A stretch of DNA of 64,000 nt, from contig NZ_JAAIXZ010000011.1 of assembly GCF_010894435.1 (NCBI RefSeq), positions 310,001-374,000 on the forward strand, read 5' to 3'. The DNA comes from Pyxidicoccus trucidator. Its GTDB lineage: Bacteria; Myxococcota; Myxococcia; Myxococcales; Myxococcaceae. Below are positions 61,179 through 64,000 of the stretch, in pieces (positions within the stretch are counted from its first letter, which is position 1; each line of letters begins with the position of its first letter). The position numbers were made by a program, and so were the translations under genes. Under the pieces are notes generated by a model, which saw only the letters and a program-made list of their open reading frames with translations, was not told the origin of the DNA and made no database searches.

Positions 61179-62074
61179 GACTGCTTCCTCCTCGACAACC
61201 AGAACCCCAGGGCGGCCAGCACCGCGCCACCCGCGATGCCTCCGCCCGTCGCGCCACACCCGCCCGTCTCGTCGCCACCCGCGCCCAGATAGCCCCCGTA
61301 GAAGCCATTGCTCGCGACAGGCGTGCCCTCGCTCGGGTCCGACGGCTCGCTGGCGTTCTTCGCCACGTCCGTCGCCACCGCGACGACGCGATAGGTCACC
61401 CCGTTCTCCAGTCCCAACAGCTCCGCGGTACCCTCGGTAGACGTCGTCTCGTCGCTGGACACCTCGGTGCCGACCCCGCCGTCGGCGTCCAGCGGATAGG
61501 CGGACACCTTCACGGTGGTGTCACTCTCCGCCGTCACGGTGACGCCCAACGCCGAGTCGCGCGCGGACACAGCGGAGATGGCGGGCTTGGGAGGCGCCTT
61601 GGTGTCGAAGCGCAGCAGGGGGGCCGTGCTCACCTTGACGGACACGTCGCAGGCGGTGGGGTTCAGGGCGTTGGCCACGAAGGTGGCGCCACAGACGCGC
61701 ATCGTCTGCTCCACGCTGGCGGTCTCACACGTCCCCGTGCCGCCATCCGTCCCCGAGAAGATGGGCAGGCGGCTCACGTCGATGGAGCGCACCACGGTGC
61801 CCGGGGTGCTGACGTTCGCCTCCGGCACGTCCTCCAGCACGTAGTCGCCAGTCGCGGGCTCTTCCCTACAGGAGCCGGACGTGGTGACCCAGAGCTGCAG
61901 CGGCTCACAGGCCACCCCCGCGAAGGTCCAGTCCAGGTCCAGGTCCCGGTCGCAGTCCAAGCTGTTGAGGCCGAGGGGCTGGTTGGTGGTGGGAGTGTTG
62001 TTGACCGTCAGGGTCAGGGTCTGCCCCAGGGCGGTCGACGCGAAGAGCAGGAGACCAACGAGTAGGAAACGCAT
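61175..62074 (-). CDS. MYXO-CTERM-anchored surface protein, MXAN_2561-like
   Basis: A 299-residue exported protein. A signal peptide (MRFLLVGLLLFASTALGQ) is followed by a beta-rich domain with several Cys pairs and a fibronectin-type-III-like segment (PPKPAISAVSARDSALGVTVTAES...ENGVTYRVVAVATD). The C-terminus shows a MYXO-CTERM pattern: GGCG, a Gly/Ala-rich hydrophobic helix, and SRRKQS. It resembles the MXAN_2561 family. Its stop is coupled to the beta-barrel gene by ATGA overlap, and it leads the minus-strand operon. Confidence 0.8.
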   Translation of the reverse strand: MRFLLVGLLLFASTALGQTLTLTVNNTPTTNQPLGLNSLDCDRDLDLDWTFAGVACEPLQLWVTTSGSCREEPATGDYVLEDVPEANVSTPGTVVRSIDVSRLPIFSGTDGGTGTCETASVEQTMRVCGATFVANALNPTACDVSVKVSTAPLLRFDTKAPPKPAISAVSARDSALGVTVTAESDTTVKVSAYPLDADGGVGTEVSSDETTSTEGTAELLGLENGVTYRVVAVATDVAKNASEPSDPSEGTPVASNGFYGGYLGAGGDETGGCGATGGGIAGGAVLAALGFWLSRRKQS

Positions 62075-62126
62075 GGGTACGCGCACGCTAGCAAGCGGGA
62101 GGCCACCCACAACCCCTTCCTGGCTG

Positions 62127-62170
62127 GCCTGTTTCCCCTCGGGGGGAGCCCCCCGCCCCGCCAAACAGGC
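62127..62170 (-). terminator. Long stem-loop after the ASADH-like gene
   Basis: GCCTGTTT (62127-62134) and AAACAGGC (62163-62170) enclose a second G+C-rich stem (CGGGGGG / CCCCCCG). It lies about 30 bases past the stop of the minus-strand gene ending at 62200 and before the start of the next operon. Confidence 0.6.
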
Positions 62171-62199
62171 AAGGCCGTGAGCGGGGGTTTGCCATTTTG

Positions 62200-63234
62200 T
62201 CAGGCGGGGCGCTCGGCGAGCTTCAGCCCGGCCTCCACCAGGTTGAGGCCGGCGCCCCGGCTGGCGTTGTCCACGGCGGCGAAGAGCGTCACCCACTCGG
62301 GGGCCTGGGGGAAGGCCCGCACCCGGCCCACGTGCACGGCGGGGTCCGACATGACAAGCATGGGCATGGGGTAGATGCGCTCGCCGGGGGCGTCCAGCAC
62401 CTTGAGGGCGGGCGACGTCTTGAGGGCGGCGCGCACCTGCTCCACCGGGCCGGCCTTCTTGAGCTGCACGTTGAGGGTGATGCCGTGGCCGTGGAAGGTG
62501 GGCACCTGCACCGCGGTGCCGGCGATGACGGGCACCTCGCCTCGGGAGGAGAACAGGCGCGCGGCCTCGAGCGTCCAGCCGCCCTCCTCCTCCGTCCAGG
62601 GCGAGTTCACCATGAAGCCGCCCACCTGGGGCACCAGGTTGAAGCCCACGCGGTGGGGGAAGGCCTGGGGCTCCGGCTCGCGCCCGGAGAGCAGGTCCGC
62701 CGTCTGCTTCTCCAGTTCCGCCACCCCGCGCACACCCGCGCTGGACACGCTCATCATCGCCGTCACCTGCGCGCGCACCACGCCGAAGGCCCGGCGCAGC
62801 GGCTCCACCACGTGCACCACGGCCGAGGTGACGGCGCCCGGCAGGCACACCACGCGGCCCTTGAAGGTGAAGCCGGCGCCCAGCGCCTCGGCGTTGAAGC
62901 CCGGCAGCACCAGGGGCACGTTGCCGTCGCTCCGGAAGGCGGAGCTGGCGTCCACCACCCACGCGCCCGCGGCCTGCGCGGCCGGCGCCAGCGTGCGCGA
63001 CGCCTCGGCCGGCGTGGCCAGCAGCACCAGCCCCAGCCCCCGGAAGGCTTCCGGCGTGGCCCGCTCCACCTCGAGCGAGTCCTCGCCGTACTCCACGTCG
63101 AGCCCCTTCGAGCGCTCGGAGCCGAAGGCACGCACGCGCTCGGCGGGCACGTCCTGCGCGTACAGCGCGGCCAGCGCCTCGCGGCCCACCACGCCGGTGG
63201 CACCCACCACGCCAATCTTCAGGTCGTCTCTCAT
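62200..63234 (-). CDS. Aspartate-semialdehyde dehydrogenase family protein, Usg-1-like
   Basis: A 344-residue protein of the ASADH fold. It has the N-terminal NADP loop GVVGATGVVGREAL (residues 8-21) and a C-terminal VDNASRGAGLNLVEA block. In true ASADH the central motif is N-P-N-C with the catalytic Cys. Here the stretch reads RVVCLPGAVTSAVVHVVEPL, and aligning on the PL end puts Ala134 at the Cys position, with Cys130 four residues early. The substrate Arg of R-x-P-V-x-x-G-H appears as Gln243 (QVPTFHGHG), though His250 is kept. The segment VTAMMSVSSAGVRGVAELEKQTADLL closely resembles Usg-1 paralogues of Pseudomonas. Pipelines would call it asd; I expect it may be inactive as ASADH. Confidence 0.72.
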   Translation of the reverse strand: MRDDLKIGVVGATGVVGREALAALYAQDVPAERVRAFGSERSKGLDVEYGEDSLEVERATPEAFRGLGLVLLATPAEASRTLAPAAQAAGAWVVDASSAFRSDGNVPLVLPGFNAEALGAGFTFKGRVVCLPGAVTSAVVHVVEPLRRAFGVVRAQVTAMMSVSSAGVRGVAELEKQTADLLSGREPEPQAFPHRVGFNLVPQVGGFMVNSPWTEEEGGWTLEAARLFSSRGEVPVIAGTAVQVPTFHGHGITLNVQLKKAGPVEQVRAALKTSPALKVLDAPGERIYPMPMLVMSDPAVHVGRVRAFPQAPEWVTLFAAVDNASRGAGLNLVEAGLKLAERPA

Positions 63235-63289
63235 GGCGCGTCCTTTACGTCACCGCGCACGCGCGGGCGAGCGCCGCGAGGGCAGAGCG

Positions 63290-64000
63290 TCAGTCTTCCT
63301 TCAAACGCGCCGTCGGCGCCGGCCCGGGCAGCGGGGGGAACTTCGGGTTGCGCTCCGGCTCGGAGGCGCGCACGTAGTGCGGCTCCAGCGCGAAGAGCGC
63401 CTGCAGCGAGCGCTCCTCCGGGAAGCGCACCAGCCGCGCCAACTCCACCGCCGAGGGGAACGCCGGCCCCGCCAGCAGCCGCTGGGGCGCCACCCCGTGC
63501 GACTCCAGCGCGGCGCGGTAGTCCGTCAGCGCGGGCCCCAGCGCCAGCGCGCGGGGCTCGGCGGCCAGGCGCGCGGCCACCTCCTGGGGGGACATGGCCG
63601 TCTCCGGCTCCAGCGCCTCCACCGTCCCGCCCCGCCGCACGTACGCGCCCAGGTACAGGTCGTCCCTGCGCGCCACGGCCAGGCAGTACAGCGGCACGTC
63701 CTCCGGGCCCTCCAGCGCCACCGCCGCCAGCGACGACGCCCCGGCCACCTTGAGTCCCGTCGCGTACGCCAGCGACTTCACCGTGGCCAGGCCGATGCGC
63801 AGCCCCGTGAAGGAGCCTGGGCCCAGGCCCACGGCCAGCCCCTCCAGGTCCGCCAGCTTCACGCCATGCCGCGCGAGCAACTCCCCCACGACGCCGGGCA
63901 GCGCCTCGCTCTGCTTCTGGGGCGGACCCACCACCACGTGCTCCAGCACGCGCAGGCTTCCGGAGGGCCCTCGCTCGGACGGCTCACGCTCCACCAGGGC
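63290..64000 (-). CDS. tsaB: tRNA threonylcarbamoyladenosine biosynthesis protein TsaB, 5' end missing
   Basis: Partner of TsaD and TsaE in t6A37 synthesis on ANN-decoding tRNAs. The frame runs off the right edge in ALVEREPSERG, so about 15-20 N-terminal residues (the DTST-type start) are outside the window. The internal GTG at 63994 is not the real start. The family signature GLGPGSFTGLRIGLATVKSLAYATG is intact, as is AGASSLAAVA. A Pro-rich C-terminal extension (NPKFPPLPGPAPTARLKED) is present. The gene ends 55 bases upstream of the ASADH-like start on the same strand, so the two may be co-transcribed. Confidence 0.9.
   Translation of the reverse strand, partial: ALVEREPSERGPSGSLRVLEHVVVGPPQKQSEALPGVVGELLARHGVKLADLEGLAVGLGPGSFTGLRIGLATVKSLAYATGLKVAGASSLAAVALEGPEDVPLYCLAVARRDDLYLGAYVRRGGTVEALEPETAMSPQEVAARLAAEPRALALGPALTDYRAALESHGVAPQRLLAGPAFPSAVELARLVRFPEERSLQALFALEPHYVRASEPERNPKFPPLPGPAPTARLKED

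Noticed and set aside
1-64000. tRNA or rRNA genes, prophage, insertion sequence ends
   Set aside because: No clover-leaf-like or rRNA-like segments, transposase, integrase or flanking direct repeats were noticed; a covariance-model search would settle the RNA genes.

Overview
The window is about 69 percent G+C and looks like chromosomal DNA of a fruiting myxobacterium of the family Myxococcaceae (Myxococcus, Corallococcus, Pyxidicoccus or a close relative). Support comes from two eukaryote-type Ser/Thr kinases with proline-rich linkers and one transmembrane helix, two proteins with MYXO-CTERM-like tails (Cys, hydrophobic helix, Arg cluster), a large hybrid histidine kinase, many lipoproteins, and a pair resembling the M. 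xanthus MXAN_2561/MXAN_2562 families. I place 49 protein genes. I see no tRNA, rRNA, CRISPR array, insertion sequence or prophage. Genes are packed tightly and many neighbours overlap by four bases (ATGA, GTGA or TTGA).

Layout. 1-10 kb: a cut-off EamA permease, uvrA, and two POT-type peptide transporters flanking a sulfatase homologue whose catalytic Cys is replaced by Gly. 10-16.3 kb: a minus-strand, translationally coupled operon encoding a pseudo-receiver/PilZ/acyltransferase-like protein, a SAM methyltransferase and a kinase-receiver-kinase hybrid. 16.6-23.4 kb: nadA, zinc-ribbon and methyltransferase genes, a secreted metallothionein-like protein, a GT-C-like membrane protein, an unknown and a SprT-like protein. 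23.5-35.9 kb: two Ser/Thr kinases bracketing a lamin-tail lipoprotein, a GDPD-deoxynucleoside kinase-thioesterase operon, a HesB/ErpA protein and a rhodanese-MoeB fusion.

36-43 kb is the most interesting stretch. It reads as one locus: a phosphate-selective (OprO/OprP-like) porin, a VTC (polyphosphate polymerase) domain protein, a thymidylate-kinase-like P-loop domain fused to about nine 27-residue repeats, a DUF4956-like membrane protein, a lipoprotein, and a MYXO-CTERM-anchored metallophosphoesterase. I infer a polyphosphate or phosphate-handling system; the repeat-fused kinase is the least familiar part.

43-64 kb: RsmB-type rRNA methyltransferase behind a cluster of hairpins, an M61 peptidase, a membrane TPR protein, a lipoprotein, rnhB with two coupled genes, an AONS-family aminotransferase, acetyl-CoA synthetase, a site-2 protease homologue, and a minus-strand operon running from a MYXO-CTERM protein and beta-barrel through a PKD lipoprotein to a MoaD-MoaE fusion. 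The window ends with an ASADH paralogue that seems to lack the catalytic Cys and a partial tsaB. The rhodanese-MoeB protein (31 kb) and the MoaD-MoaE fusion (58 kb) would act together in molybdopterin synthesis.

Everything here is read by eye from sequence. Family names rest on motifs I recognise, not on searches.
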